From assembly GCF_014879975.1 (NCBI RefSeq), contig NZ_CP062501.1:1364001-1428000 (forward strand): DNA of 64,000 nucleotides, given 5' to 3'. The notes beneath the pieces are model-generated. The model worked only from the letters and a program-made list of their open reading frames with translations, was not told where the DNA came from and made no database searches. A program made the translations under genes and the position numbers. This document shows, one piece after another, positions 34,276 through 43,424 of the stretch. How positions within the stretch are numbered: the first letter of the stretch is position 1; every line of letters starts with the position of its first letter. The DNA comes from Vibrio bathopelagicus. Lineage in GTDB: Bacteria > Pseudomonadota > Gammaproteobacteria > Enterobacterales > Vibrionaceae.

Positions 34276-35220
34276 ATGGACAATCATAAAGAGAGAGCTT
34301 TTTACGCCGTTGTCGGCGCATTGGTTGGAGACGCCGCTTCCATGGGGCTGCATTGGTTGTATGACCAAGAGAGGATCTTACACGTGGCTGGTTTCGAGCC
34401 AGAATTTCGCTCACCGAACCAGTTCGATTATCAAGACAAAGGCCACTTCGCACACCAAGGAAAAACCGCTGGCGACCAATCGCAATACGGTGCTCAGTTA
34501 TTGGCGATGGTCGATAGCCTAGTCGACAATCAACAATACGATGAAGCAAGTTATATCAAACATTTCCGATTCTGGTTTGATTTTGGTGGTAGTTGGCAAG
34601 GCTACATAGATAAAGCGACGCGCATGAGCTTGTTGAACATCCATCAATTAGAATTAGCAAATGCCCCTATTACAGCGTGTGGCGCAGACGATACACAGCT
34701 CCCTGCAGTATCAAAGATCATTCCATTAGTGGCGTGTACTTACACTTCTCACACCTTACCAGCAATGGTCGAAAGCGCGGTTCGAGTCACTAATAACAAC
34801 GACAAAGCCGTGGAGTGGGCGCAAGCCATCACCCTGCTGATTCAAGCCGCGATTCAAGGTAATTCGCCGTTGCAGTCGGTAGAAATGGTGCGACAAACTT
34901 GTAGCAAGTTCATACACGATCAAATAGATGAAGCTTTAGCTGAGCCCGAACTTTCAATAACCGAAGCCGCAAAAAAATTTGGATTGCATTGTGAACTGAA
35001 TGCCGCGTTCCCATTGCTGATTCGCATCATTGCTGGCGCTCAAAGCTTTAAACAAGGCATTCGCGACAATATCTTATGTGGCGGTGATAGCTGTGGCCGC
35101 GCGATCGTGATTGGCGCGGTCTTAGCGGCCTGTTTCTACGAAGAAGAGGGTGGAATTCCAACGGAATGGCTAAACCAAGTCGACCTCAATGGCGGTGTAT
35201 TGTCTTTGCCTATTGAGTGA
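34276..35220 (+). CDS. ADP-ribosylglycohydrolase-fold protein, atypical metal site
   Basis: The 314-residue all-helical protein belongs to the ADP-ribosylglycohydrolase family: GALVGDAASMGLHWLYD at the N-terminus and LCGGDSCGRAIVIGAVLAA at the end. Canonical members bind two Mg ions with TDDT and DTD motifs. Here the corresponding stretches appear to be AGDQS and GDSCG, so several metal ligands look changed; this form recalls the J1-crystallin-like branch. Removal of ADP-ribose from a target is therefore uncertain. AAGGA precedes the start, and a terminator follows. Confidence 0.8.
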   Translation: MDNHKERAFYAVVGALVGDAASMGLHWLYDQERILHVAGFEPEFRSPNQFDYQDKGHFAHQGKTAGDQSQYGAQLLAMVDSLVDNQQYDEASYIKHFRFWFDFGGSWQGYIDKATRMSLLNIHQLELANAPITACGADDTQLPAVSKIIPLVACTYTSHTLPAMVESAVRVTNNNDKAVEWAQAITLLIQAAIQGNSPLQSVEMVRQTCSKFIHDQIDEALAEPELSITEAAKKFGLHCELNAAFPLLIRIIAGAQSFKQGIRDNILCGGDSCGRAIVIGAVLAACFYEEEGGIPTEWLNQVDLNGGVLSLPIE

Positions 35221-35243
35221 TTTCCACAATAACGAATAAAACT

Positions 35244-35282
35244 AAAGCGCCTTTCGATTCCTTGCTCGAGAGGCGCTTTTCT
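35244..35282. terminator. Terminator between convergent genes
   Basis: AAAGCGCCT and AGGCGCTTT form a 9-bp stem with an 18-base loop and a T run after it. It ends the ADP-ribosylglycohydrolase-like gene and faces the convergent TonB receptor gene. Confidence 0.8.
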
Positions 35283-35441
35283 TTTCACTAATAGCTTAAA
35301 GTAATCACTAAAACGAATAACTTAAATTAATGCTTTAAACGATCGACTTAAAAGATAGCTTCAGTTATGGGTGCTAAACTTTGCGGATCCCTACGACCGC
35401 CAGTTTATCGCTCTAACCAAACCTAAAAACTAGAGCCTTCT

Positions 35442-37448
35442 CTAGAATTGATAAGCAGCGGAAAGCTTGTAGTTACGACCTGGTTCATAGTCATCCAAGG
35501 TAAAGCCTCTTGCGGTACCCGAACGAGACGCGTGTGAGGTGTATTGCTCATCAAACACGTTATCGATACCAAAGGTGACAGACAATCCATCCACATTTGA
35601 TGGCACCCACTGAGCATACAGGTTATGAACGTCATAGCCTTCTTTGATCGGCTGACCATCGAATACATTGTCTTCATCTTTAACAAACATTGAGTTCCAT
35701 CCAAAGATAGTCTCAAGAGCTTCAGACTGATAGTCGAGCGTTAGCGTGATGCTGTCACCCATATCAATGCTGCGACCATTACCACCCGCGACAGCACCGC
35801 CTGTGTCTTTGTTTTTCGTATCTGAGCGCGCGTAAGAGAGCTTGCTGTTAAACATCTCGTAGCCATAAGACAAGCTAGCTTCGAAACCTTTTATCTCAAC
35901 GTCACCTAAGTTGTAAATCAGGTAACTCTGGTTTGCAGGCTGGTACTCTTCGGCAATGTAATCATCGATATTGGTTTGGAACACAGTTAAGTTTGCGCCG
36001 ATAAAGTGGTTATCTAAACGTTTGTCGAAGCGCACACCACCTTGCGTGTTCTGTCCTGTTTCGGCCTTGATGTCGTCAGCTAAGAACGCAGCATCTTGAT
36101 AAGCAATAAAGGTTTCCATCAACTCTGGGCCTTTGAACAGCGAGCGCGTACTGGCAAACAGCGTCCAATCTTGAGTCATATCCAATTGTGTTGCCAACGA
36201 CCATGTCATGTCGTCAAAATCGTCGTTACCGGTTTCAGCTTTACGTTGATAATCATCAAAACGGACGCCCGCGGTGATAGAAAAGGCTTGGGTAAAGTAG
36301 AACTGATCTTCAACAAAAAGTGCGGTTGAAATTGCTGACTCGTCCATAAATTTACTGCTGCCGTAATAGCTACTTGATGACTTGTCCATATAATCAAAAC
36401 CATAGGTCGCGATATTATCAAACGACATTAAGCGGTACTCCGATTGGAACTTAGCATTCAAGCCAAAGTTTTGGTTCTTAGCGGTGTTATTGGATAAACG
36501 ATTCGATGGCCAACGTGGTGCCATAACGCTTTCATCACGCTTAATCTCAGTCTCCGTGTTGTACAAGGTCACGTTACCTTGATGACTTTCGCCACGTAGC
36601 TCATAACTTGCCGTAATAGTGTCACGGTCGTAATCAGTTGGAATAAGGATGTCGCTAGATAAGCCTTCGTTAGCACCACCTGACATATCAGGGCGCGGGC
36701 TGTAATCACCACTATCACGATACAGATCATAAGAAAGTTCAAAGCGGTGTAAGTCACTTGGCTCAAAGCCAATCTTACCTAAAATGTTGTAAACATCCCC
36801 TTCTGAGCCAAAGGTTTCATTGCCGTCACCGTCTTCGAAGTTATCACGGCTCATGTAATGGCTGTAAAGCATGGCATCGACGTTATCTGACAGCAAACCA
36901 TACACAGTTAATGAACCTTGCTGGCTTGAGTTGGTCGCGTAGCCGCCATAAATACGAGCGCCAAAACTCTCGTCGTAACGAAGCAAGTCTTTGGCATCTT
37001 TGGTTTCAAACAGTACTGAGCCACCTAACCCATTTTGCGTGACCGAGTTATTACCCACTTGGATATCCGCTGACTTCAAGATGTCCGGGTTTAAGGTCAG
37101 ATTACCAATATGGTGAAACATGTTTGCGTGTTGAGAAGCGCCATCCAGTCGAATGTCTAAGTCAGTTTCACTTAGTCCACGAATAGTAATTCGTTGGTTC
37201 ACCGAGTGCGTACCCCCAACATCAACACCTGGGATTTCACGCAACAGATCTGACATGTGGTCAGCTTGTTTGAGTGACATGTCACCGGCAATGATCGATT
37301 CGGTGTTGCTAGACACTCTCGTTCCCCACACTACCACTTCATCAAAGTGCGATGTGTTCTCCTCTGCAATCACAGGGCTGCTGAACGCGCTGGCAATGGC
37401 AATACAGAGGGCTGAAAGCTTGATTGTTGAGTTGACTGGGCTTTCCAT
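35442..37448 (-). CDS. TonB-dependent outer-membrane receptor
   Basis: The 668-residue protein has a signal peptide (about 1-28), a TonB box (DEVVVWGTR), a plug domain (about 40-150, with REIPGVDVGG and RITIRGLSETDLDIRLDGA) and a 22-strand-type barrel ending in the aromatic YKLSAAYQF. A His-rich patch (HANMFHH) sits in the plug. A Fur-like box lies upstream and an AraC-type gene is divergent, so import of an iron siderophore or haem is likely. The ligand is not determined. Confidence 0.9.
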   Translation of the reverse strand: MESPVNSTIKLSALCIAIASAFSSPVIAEENTSHFDEVVVWGTRVSSNTESIIAGDMSLKQADHMSDLLREIPGVDVGGTHSVNQRITIRGLSETDLDIRLDGASQHANMFHHIGNLTLNPDILKSADIQVGNNSVTQNGLGGSVLFETKDAKDLLRYDESFGARIYGGYATNSSQQGSLTVYGLLSDNVDAMLYSHYMSRDNFEDGDGNETFGSEGDVYNILGKIGFEPSDLHRFELSYDLYRDSGDYSPRPDMSGGANEGLSSDILIPTDYDRDTITASYELRGESHQGNVTLYNTETEIKRDESVMAPRWPSNRLSNNTAKNQNFGLNAKFQSEYRLMSFDNIATYGFDYMDKSSSSYYGSSKFMDESAISTALFVEDQFYFTQAFSITAGVRFDDYQRKAETGNDDFDDMTWSLATQLDMTQDWTLFASTRSLFKGPELMETFIAYQDAAFLADDIKAETGQNTQGGVRFDKRLDNHFIGANLTVFQTNIDDYIAEEYQPANQSYLIYNLGDVEIKGFEASLSYGYEMFNSKLSYARSDTKNKDTGGAVAGGNGRSIDMGDSITLTLDYQSEALETIFGWNSMFVKDEDNVFDGQPIKEGYDVHNLYAQWVPSNVDGLSVTFGIDNVFDEQYTSHASRSGTARGFTLDDYEPGRNYKLSAAYQF

Positions 37449-37469
37449 AAATTCAATCCTAGATGTAAA

Positions 37470-37484
37470 TGATAATAATTCGCA
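37470..37484. promoter_or_regulatory. Fur-like box between TonB receptor and AraC gene
   Basis: TGATAATAATTCGCA matches the 7-1-7 Fur consensus (TGATAAT-N-ATTATCA) at 12 of 14 positions. It starts 22 bp upstream of the receptor start codon in the divergent intergenic space, where it could repress both genes when iron is plentiful. Confidence 0.7.
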
Positions 37485-37564
37485 AACATGATAGGGTTGT
37501 AATTTATAAATGCACAGATGATTTGCTTATGCAGAAACGCATAGGTGTTATGAGGAACGGTCAA

Positions 37565-38692
37565 ATGAGTGAAGTAACGTCAGAGCAAGCTAAACTTACC
37601 GAAACGACTGTGGCGAAAGCGAATGTGATAGTCAAAAAGTCTACATTAACCAAGAAAGTCGCTCTCACCAAAAAGCTAGAACAGACTGAAAAGCAGATCA
37701 TCGTAACGCAAGGCCAAACCAAGCAAACGTCACTTGCTGAGGGAAAATTCCTTTCTTACCAATACAACGACCAGATATTCGTGCATGGCGGTCGTTGTAT
37801 TGAATTGGTCGACAGCAACATCGTATCGACCGCTCACTCCGCCATCCTGATTACGATTCTTCTTGAAGGAAAACTCACCTTTGGCTACGACGACCTGGAG
37901 TTCGATCTCGATGCCAGTACGGGGCCACAAGGTGTGGTGGTCAATCTTGCGAAACCGGCTAACTTTAGACGCTCTTTAATCCAAGGCAACAAGATGAATA
38001 AGGTAAACATCTTGGTTAAGCCACAATGGGTAGAGCCTCGTTTAAGCGATCACTGTTCTAGCAAATCATTCCTAGATTCACACAAGGCGTTTTACGAATT
38101 AGAGCTAAATCCTGACATCATTCAACTGACGAACACATTAACCAGTCAAGCGACACCGACTAATTTTCAAGACAAGTTAGTAGTAGAAACACTCACCCAA
38201 CAATTGCTCGCGCTAACCCTGTCGCAGATGCCCATTCAATGTTGTCAGCAGTGTACTTCCGACGATGACCTCATAAGTGCAACTAGCGCAGACCTAGGCT
38301 TCACTTCATACAATACAAACTCGAGTGAAAATATTGAGAAGCCCAATACATCAAAAACATTCGATGCCAAAATTGAGGACATCATCAGCTATATTGAAAT
38401 CAACCTAGATCAACAGCTCAGCCTTGAAAGCATCGCGAGTCAATTCTCGATGAGTATCTCCAATTTACAACGTCGATTTAAGCAGTCTTATAATCTAACC
38501 ATCAACGGCTATATTCGCCAGCGACGCCTAGATATCGCGCGACAGCACTTAGAGCGCGGCTTGGTTTCGATAACCGAAGCAGCCTATGAGGCGGGTTACC
38601 AGCACCCTTCTAATTTCACCAGTGCCTTTAAGAAAGCCTTTGGTGTTCCACCCCATGCGCTTGCCAAAAACTCAGTATCAAGAACGAGTTAA
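37565..38692 (+). CDS. AraC-family regulator next to TonB receptor
   Basis: The 375-residue protein has an N-terminal region rich in Lys/Thr (about 10-60), a sensor-like middle and a C-terminal AraC DNA-binding domain (about 275-370; FSMSISNLQRRFKQSY and YEAGYQHPSNFTSAFKK). Regulators of this PchR-like type activate receptor genes when the cognate siderophore is present. The ATG at 37565, preceded by GAGGAACGG, is preferred because the earlier in-frame ATG at 37469 lies in the Fur-like box. It is divergent from the TonB receptor. Confidence 0.82.
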   Translation: MSEVTSEQAKLTETTVAKANVIVKKSTLTKKVALTKKLEQTEKQIIVTQGQTKQTSLAEGKFLSYQYNDQIFVHGGRCIELVDSNIVSTAHSAILITILLEGKLTFGYDDLEFDLDASTGPQGVVVNLAKPANFRRSLIQGNKMNKVNILVKPQWVEPRLSDHCSSKSFLDSHKAFYELELNPDIIQLTNTLTSQATPTNFQDKLVVETLTQQLLALTLSQMPIQCCQQCTSDDDLISATSADLGFTSYNTNSSENIEKPNTSKTFDAKIEDIISYIEINLDQQLSLESIASQFSMSISNLQRRFKQSYNLTINGYIRQRRLDIARQHLERGLVSITEAAYEAGYQHPSNFTSAFKKAFGVPPHALAKNSVSRTS

Positions 38693-38723
38693 ATTCTGAC
38701 GCAACATAGCTTTTGGTTATTAA

Positions 38724-39617
38724 TTATTGGCTATTTAAAGCTGGAACACATTGTGATAACTCATTCTTCAGCCAAACCACAAACGGGTTTTCGGGTTTAT
38801 CAAGGTTGTCATCTTGTGTAAGCAATATGTACTGATGACCGGAAGGAACAAAGCCAAAGGGGGCGATTAAGTTACCTCTATTCAAATCATCAACCACCAA
38901 AGGATAAGAACCAAGAGCTGCACCTAGCCCATCAACGGCAGCTTGAAAACAAAAATAGAAGTGCGCAAAGGTCTGGTTTGAAATAGCTTGCGACACTATT
39001 CTGCTATCCAATTCGCTATCTTTGGTGATGGATGCCCAGTGGCTCCAAGCGTTTGGTCGCGTGCTGCTATGTAGCAGTTTCACATCGGCTAGCTTGTCTT
39101 TGACTTGTTGCCAGTAATCAGGCGAGAACACTGGGCCAACCCATTCTTCGACTAGCGGTATCTTTTTGTAGTGCTCAGCTAAGTTAAAGTCGTCTCGGCG
39201 AATTGCCATATCGAGCCCAGTCGCTCCTAATGTCACAGGTCCACCCGCGGTAGACAAGCGAACATCAATTCCGGATTCGTTATAAAAGTCACCGAGTCGA
39301 GGCATTAACCAACGCATGGTCAATGTGGGTTCACACGAGACTTCCAACGCTTGATGATTCAGCTGATTAAGCTTATGGACTCCAGTCTCCAATGCTTGAA
39401 ACGCTTGCTTTGTATAACCTTTGAGTAGTTCACCCTCTTTAGTGAGACACACATTCCTACCCTGTTTATAGAACAAGGCGTGGGATAGGTGATTTTCCAA
39501 TACCTTAATCTGCTTACTCACCGCTCCATGGGTAATGTTTAGCTTTTCTGCCGCTTCACTGTAACTGCTCGAATGCGCTGCTACGTGGAAAATATGAAAT
39601 GCTTTCAAATGTCTCAT
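38724..39617 (-). CDS. LysR-family regulator (GcvA-like)
   Basis: The 297-residue protein has an N-terminal winged helix (SYSEAAEKLNITHGAVSKQI) and a GcvA-type effector domain (TMRWLMPRLGDFYNESGIDVRLST; GLGAALGSYPLVVDDL). It is divergent from a LysE-family exporter gene 102 bp away, the classical arrangement in which the regulator senses an amino acid and switches on its exporter. The effector is unknown. Confidence 0.9.
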   Translation of the reverse strand: MRHLKAFHIFHVAAHSSSYSEAAEKLNITHGAVSKQIKVLENHLSHALFYKQGRNVCLTKEGELLKGYTKQAFQALETGVHKLNQLNHQALEVSCEPTLTMRWLMPRLGDFYNESGIDVRLSTAGGPVTLGATGLDMAIRRDDFNLAEHYKKIPLVEEWVGPVFSPDYWQQVKDKLADVKLLHSSTRPNAWSHWASITKDSELDSRIVSQAISNQTFAHFYFCFQAAVDGLGAALGSYPLVVDDLNRGNLIAPFGFVPSGHQYILLTQDDNLDKPENPFVVWLKNELSQCVPALNSQ

Positions 39618-39719
39618 GTGTGATTTTTTCTCACAGATAGATGGAATTCATTTCGATTATAGGCAGCAATAAAAAACCATACAATGCCAGTTCATCAAAT
39701 ATAAAGAGTTGGAGTCATT

Positions 39720-40328
39720 ATGGAGTGGTTGAGCCTAGCAGTATTGGGACTACTAATTGTTATAAGCCCTGGAGCTGATTTTGTTTTAGTTTTGAAAAAC
39801 AGTGTCAATCAAGGAAGACAAGCAGGGATTTGGACGGCGATAGGTGTGAGTTTAGCCATTTGTGTTCACATCAGTTATTCAATGCTTGGAATCAGTTACT
39901 TAATCTCACAGAATGAGCAGCTGTTTGACATAATCAGATACGCAGGTGCAGCCTACCTTATTTATCTAGGACTAAAAGGTATCTTGAGTACGGACAACAA
40001 GCTTGCACCTTTGGAAGGAACAAGGCAAAGCACCAGTGTTTGGCGCTATTTAGCACAAGGCTTTTTGTGTAACGTGCTGAATCCAAAAACCATGTTGTTC
40101 TTCTTAAGCATTTTCAGCCAAGTCATCTCACCCGATGCTGAGAACCAGCATGTCGCTCTCGGTTATGGGTTGTACATGATAGTTCTTCATGGATTGTGGT
40201 TTGGAATTGTCGCAATGTTGTTTACTTCAAAGACTTTGCAAAAACACTTGTTGAAAGCCAAGAAAAGGCTCAATCAAGCGTGTGGAGTTGGATTGGTATC
40301 TTTTGGCTTAGCGCTAGCATTAAAATAA
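39720..40328 (+). CDS. LysE-family amino-acid exporter
   Basis: This 202-residue protein has about six transmembrane segments and the LysE/RhtB pattern: SPGADFVLVLKNSVNQGRQAG near the N-terminus and GFLCNVLNPKTMLFFLSIFSQ in the middle. It exports an amino acid or a related compound. GGAG precedes the ATG. The divergent LysR gene is its probable regulator. Confidence 0.9.
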   Translation: MEWLSLAVLGLLIVISPGADFVLVLKNSVNQGRQAGIWTAIGVSLAICVHISYSMLGISYLISQNEQLFDIIRYAGAAYLIYLGLKGILSTDNKLAPLEGTRQSTSVWRYLAQGFLCNVLNPKTMLFFLSIFSQVISPDAENQHVALGYGLYMIVLHGLWFGIVAMLFTSKTLQKHLLKAKKRLNQACGVGLVSFGLALALK

Positions 40329-40385
40329 CCCGATGAGTCACAGTAACTATGGCAGCAATAAAAGCTGCCATAGTGATGAACTTAA

Positions 40386-40943
40386 TTAGCCTTCAAAGCC
40401 ACCCACTTCCCATTTATTACTCACTTCGTTCGTTAGTAGATTCTGGAAATGCACAACGTCTTGCGATTGCCAAATACCAACGTTTAATGCAAAAGACCGA
40501 TCTTCATCTTGAGTCGCGTGAATAAAATTTGAAGACATCGTTATTGTGTTCGCCTTGATGGTATGTTCAGTTTCTAGGTCAAGACTGAGATACGACCTAC
40601 CATCGTTAGCAACAAGGCCACGACGCATATTGCATCGAAACTGAGTTAATACATAGTTGCCCGGTTTGATACCATCAAACAGTGCGTACTTCGTGTCTTC
40701 ATACACAAATACACGTAAGGTTTGTGGTTCAGAATCAACTAATTTACCTTCGACTTTTTCTTGTATATCAAACGAAAACGTTACGCATGGGTAAGTTGAA
40801 TCGTACTTAGAGATGTTGGTCGCGATAGCTAATGCGCCGTTACCTTTTGGCTCTGACAAGGTGTCGGTAGCCGAAGTAGGAATACTTTTGCAACCCGAAA
40901 TACTTACAGCTGCAGCGAATGCAACAATCAGAAACTTATTCAT
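40386..40943 (-). CDS. Lipoprotein of unknown function
   Basis: This 185-residue protein has a lipoprotein signal ending in SISGC. The mature part looks beta-rich, with two Cys (PCVTF and FRCNM) that could form a disulfide in the periplasm. I recognise no family. It is transcribed alone and faces away from the VirK/YbjX gene. Confidence 0.65.
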   Translation of the reverse strand: MNKFLIVAFAAAVSISGCKSIPTSATDTLSEPKGNGALAIATNISKYDSTYPCVTFSFDIQEKVEGKLVDSEPQTLRVFVYEDTKYALFDGIKPGNYVLTQFRCNMRRGLVANDGRSYLSLDLETEHTIKANTITMSSNFIHATQDEDRSFALNVGIWQSQDVVHFQNLLTNEVSNKWEVGGFEG

Positions 40944-41116
40944 ATAAAGCCTTTATTCTTATCAATATAATTATTCGGCGACCCTATCATTAAAAAATCA
41001 AACCGAAAACGTTAATTCATAAAATATTGATATGGTTGGCATTATTTTATAGGAATACTAACAATTCTCTTATTTAACTGCCCCTCCAAGCAAGCTCTCC
41101 CTTATCGCGTTTAACT

Positions 41117-41161
41117 ATCGTGTTTGATAGAAACCAACTTGTTCAGGTTTCACGATTTTTT
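41117..41161 (+). terminator. Terminator-like hairpin 1 in the VirK/YbjX leader
   Basis: ATCGTG/CACGAT and AAACC/GGTTT stack on each other with an eight-base bulge on the left side, around a ten-base loop, and are followed by six T. On the plus strand this looks like a complete intrinsic terminator, although the next gene on that strand starts only 82 bp downstream and no gene precedes it. Confidence 0.65.
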
Positions 41162-41188
41162 CACTAACACCTACTTATCATTTTATGG

Positions 41189-41222
41189 AGCATCGTTCTT
41201 TATTTTCAACGATGCTTTCTTG
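41189..41222 (+). terminator. Terminator-like hairpin 2 in the VirK/YbjX leader
   Basis: AGCATCGTT and AACGATGCT form a perfect 9-bp stem with a ten-base loop and a T-rich tail (TTCTTGTTTTC). It ends about 20 bp before the GTG start of the VirK/YbjX gene, close to its ribosome site. Confidence 0.6.
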
Positions 41223-41242
41223 TTTTCTAAGTTGAGGTAAAC

Positions 41243-42172
41243 GTGCAAAATTTTCGTCAAATCGTTGAGCTTTCAAATGCTGTACACCCGAATACCAAAG
41301 GTTTAACCCGAATCAAGAAAAATCTGCGCTTTACACTATGGGGAGTTATGAACCCAAAGATCATTCGAAAAGTGTATCAGCTTAAAGAGAAAAACAATCT
41401 ATCAACCCTTCTAGAGAAGAATCCGAAGATCTTTGAAAAGCCACTAAAACCATTCATTTGTGTAGGAATCAAGCCTAAAACACGTGCTTCGTTGCTGCAT
41501 TCTCACTTCGAACTTTTAGAACAAACATTTGGTTCAAATACAGTGCATCTGCACCTTTCTAACTTTGAGCTTCTGATCTTTGCAGATAGAAATGGGGATG
41601 AGTTCAGGATTGAGACTTTCTCGGGAGAATCTCGTGAAGGCTCTTTGGGGATCCGACTCCTCGAGGCAAATACTGGGCTAACTATTTACTCGGTCACCTT
41701 CAATATCTCTGATAATAATGGGTGTCGCACCATGCACATCGGCTGCCTACAGGGTACCAACAAGCGAATCACCAGCAGCCAAGATAAGATCAAAGAGCTA
41801 ACGCGTTCGTTACACGGGCTAAGACCAAAATCACTGATGGTTGAACTAGCAATTATGTTTGCTAATTACATGAAGGTTGATGATATTTTAGCGGTTTCGA
41901 ATAAAGGTCATATCTACCAAGCGATGCGCTATATCGGCTCTAAACGTGGTGCAATAACATTTGATTACGACACACTATGGACTGAGAATGGCGCCTCTTT
42001 GGTCGATAAACATTGGTTTTCCTTGCCCATTAAGCCTCTTCGTAAAGACACTGACACATTGAAAAAGACCAAACGTCGCTTGTACACAAAACGCTATGAT
42101 TGGCTTAAGCAAACTGAAGCGCAGCTCATTTCACGGTTAAACGACATTAAATCTGCTCCCAAGTTACATTAA
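41243..42172 (+). CDS. VirK/YbjX-family (DUF535) protein
   Basis: The 309-residue protein starts at GTG behind GAGGTAAAC. It matches DUF535: LEANTGLTIYSVTF, HIGCLQGTNK and DNILAVS-like DDILAVSNKGHIYQAMRY are typical motifs. Members such as VirK and YbjX are associated with envelope stress or resistance to peptides, but their biochemistry is unknown. Two terminator-like hairpins precede it. No partner gene is adjacent; the next gene is convergent. Confidence 0.85.
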   Translation: MQNFRQIVELSNAVHPNTKGLTRIKKNLRFTLWGVMNPKIIRKVYQLKEKNNLSTLLEKNPKIFEKPLKPFICVGIKPKTRASLLHSHFELLEQTFGSNTVHLHLSNFELLIFADRNGDEFRIETFSGESREGSLGIRLLEANTGLTIYSVTFNISDNNGCRTMHIGCLQGTNKRITSSQDKIKELTRSLHGLRPKSLMVELAIMFANYMKVDDILAVSNKGHIYQAMRYIGSKRGAITFDYDTLWTENGASLVDKHWFSLPIKPLRKDTDTLKKTKRRLYTKRYDWLKQTEAQLISRLNDIKSAPKLH

Positions 42173-42192
42173 TTGTTGATAGAAGCGGCCTA

Positions 42193-43416
42193 CTAGATGA
42201 TATCCAGTGGCTTTATCATTTCACTATCAGGGAAGATGGTGTCTAGCTGCTTCGTTTTTATAGATAGGTGTTGACCAAGTACACCTTTAATTACACCTCG
42301 CATATCAGTCGTTGGTTTGAGATCTCGCCCTTGATACAGATCCTTTGGGCTTAATCCCGGCCAGTTTGCAATAACTTGCCCCCCAGAGCTACCTGTACTC
42401 GATACGTTTGAAGCCTTGTTAGCCATAGCCCCACCAGCAACCAACATGACATTACCAGTTCCATGATCGGTGCCTTTTGTACCGTTTTCCTTCGCTGTTC
42501 GACCAAATTCACTGGCGGCGATAATCACTGTGTTATTCCAGCGTGAACCTAACGAGTCCTTAAGAGCCGCTAATCCTGCATCCAGAGTTTTAAGTTGGGT
42601 GCTCAATCTACCATTTACGATGCCTTGATTCGCGTGAGTATCCCAACCACCAAGCTCTAAAGCAGCGATGTTTGGTCCGTTATCCGCAGATAAAATATCG
42701 CCCGTTTTTCCCATCAATGACTTAAATTGCTTGCCAACGCCTTGATCGCCCACCAACTCATCTATCTTCATTACACTTTCGAAATTGGCAGACAGCATTT
42801 GGTCACTCTGAAAAAGTTCTTCAAGTAGCTCGGTTTGTTTGTCGCGTGTTTTTAAGCGGTTTGGATACCAACTGGCTACTGTAGATTCACCTTGCATGAT
42901 TAACGGCAAGCCTGAATCAATTGCTATTCCATCATACTTTTCTGAGCTTAACGTGAGTAAGCGGTTAAGCCATCCATGCGTATTAAAGGGATCGGAAGTA
43001 CCGTTTTCTAGTATCTTCTGTCCATCAAAATGTGAGCGTTCTCGGTAGGCGGTTGAACACGCGTGAACGAAGCTGAGCTCTTTGCTTTCGTACCATTGGT
43101 GGCATTGTTTTAGAGACGGATGCAATCCAAAGAAGTTATCTAACTTCAATAGCTGATCGGGCTTCAAACCGATATTCGGTCTTAGTTCTGAATAATCAGG
43201 ATCAGCATAAGGCACCACAACATTTAACCCATCCATCGCGCCACGCAGTGATATCCAAATAAAGATATTGTCTGAGCGTGTTTTGGCAAAACTTGGAAAT
43301 GGCAACATTGCACTCATACCAACCGCTGCAGCAATGCCCATAAACTGACGACGATTGATACTTTGTGGGCCGTTATTCTGTGGCTTATTACTCTGAGAAC
43401 TATTCGTATTTTTCAT
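42193..43416 (-). CDS. DUF1501 protein with Tat-type signal
   Basis: The 407-residue protein starts at the ATG at 43416 with AGGAG upstream. A twin-arginine signal (INRRQFMGIAAAVGMSAMLP) precedes a DUF1501 domain of the sulfatase/alkaline-phosphatase-like superfamily (ISLRGAMDGLNVVVPY, LELGGWDTHANQG, VIIAASEFGRTAKENG, GTDHG). Metal-binding Asp/His residues are present in the expected places. It should be folded in the cytosol and exported. It follows the DUF1800 gene by eight bases, a pairing common in marine bacteria with no established role. Confidence 0.9.
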   Translation of the reverse strand: MKNTNSSQSNKPQNNGPQSINRRQFMGIAAAVGMSAMLPFPSFAKTRSDNIFIWISLRGAMDGLNVVVPYADPDYSELRPNIGLKPDQLLKLDNFFGLHPSLKQCHQWYESKELSFVHACSTAYRERSHFDGQKILENGTSDPFNTHGWLNRLLTLSSEKYDGIAIDSGLPLIMQGESTVASWYPNRLKTRDKQTELLEELFQSDQMLSANFESVMKIDELVGDQGVGKQFKSLMGKTGDILSADNGPNIAALELGGWDTHANQGIVNGRLSTQLKTLDAGLAALKDSLGSRWNNTVIIAASEFGRTAKENGTKGTDHGTGNVMLVAGGAMANKASNVSSTGSSGGQVIANWPGLSPKDLYQGRDLKPTTDMRGVIKGVLGQHLSIKTKQLDTIFPDSEMIKPLDII

Positions 43417-43424
43417 ACCCACTC

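Larger units (their letters stand above)
40944..41242. other. Divergent intergenic region with tandem hairpins
   Basis: Between the lipoprotein gene and the VirK/YbjX gene lie about 300 bp. The right half holds two terminator-like hairpins (listed separately). No promoter is called. A very short reading frame of seven codons occurs near 41031, which could be a chance frame. Confidence 0.45.
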
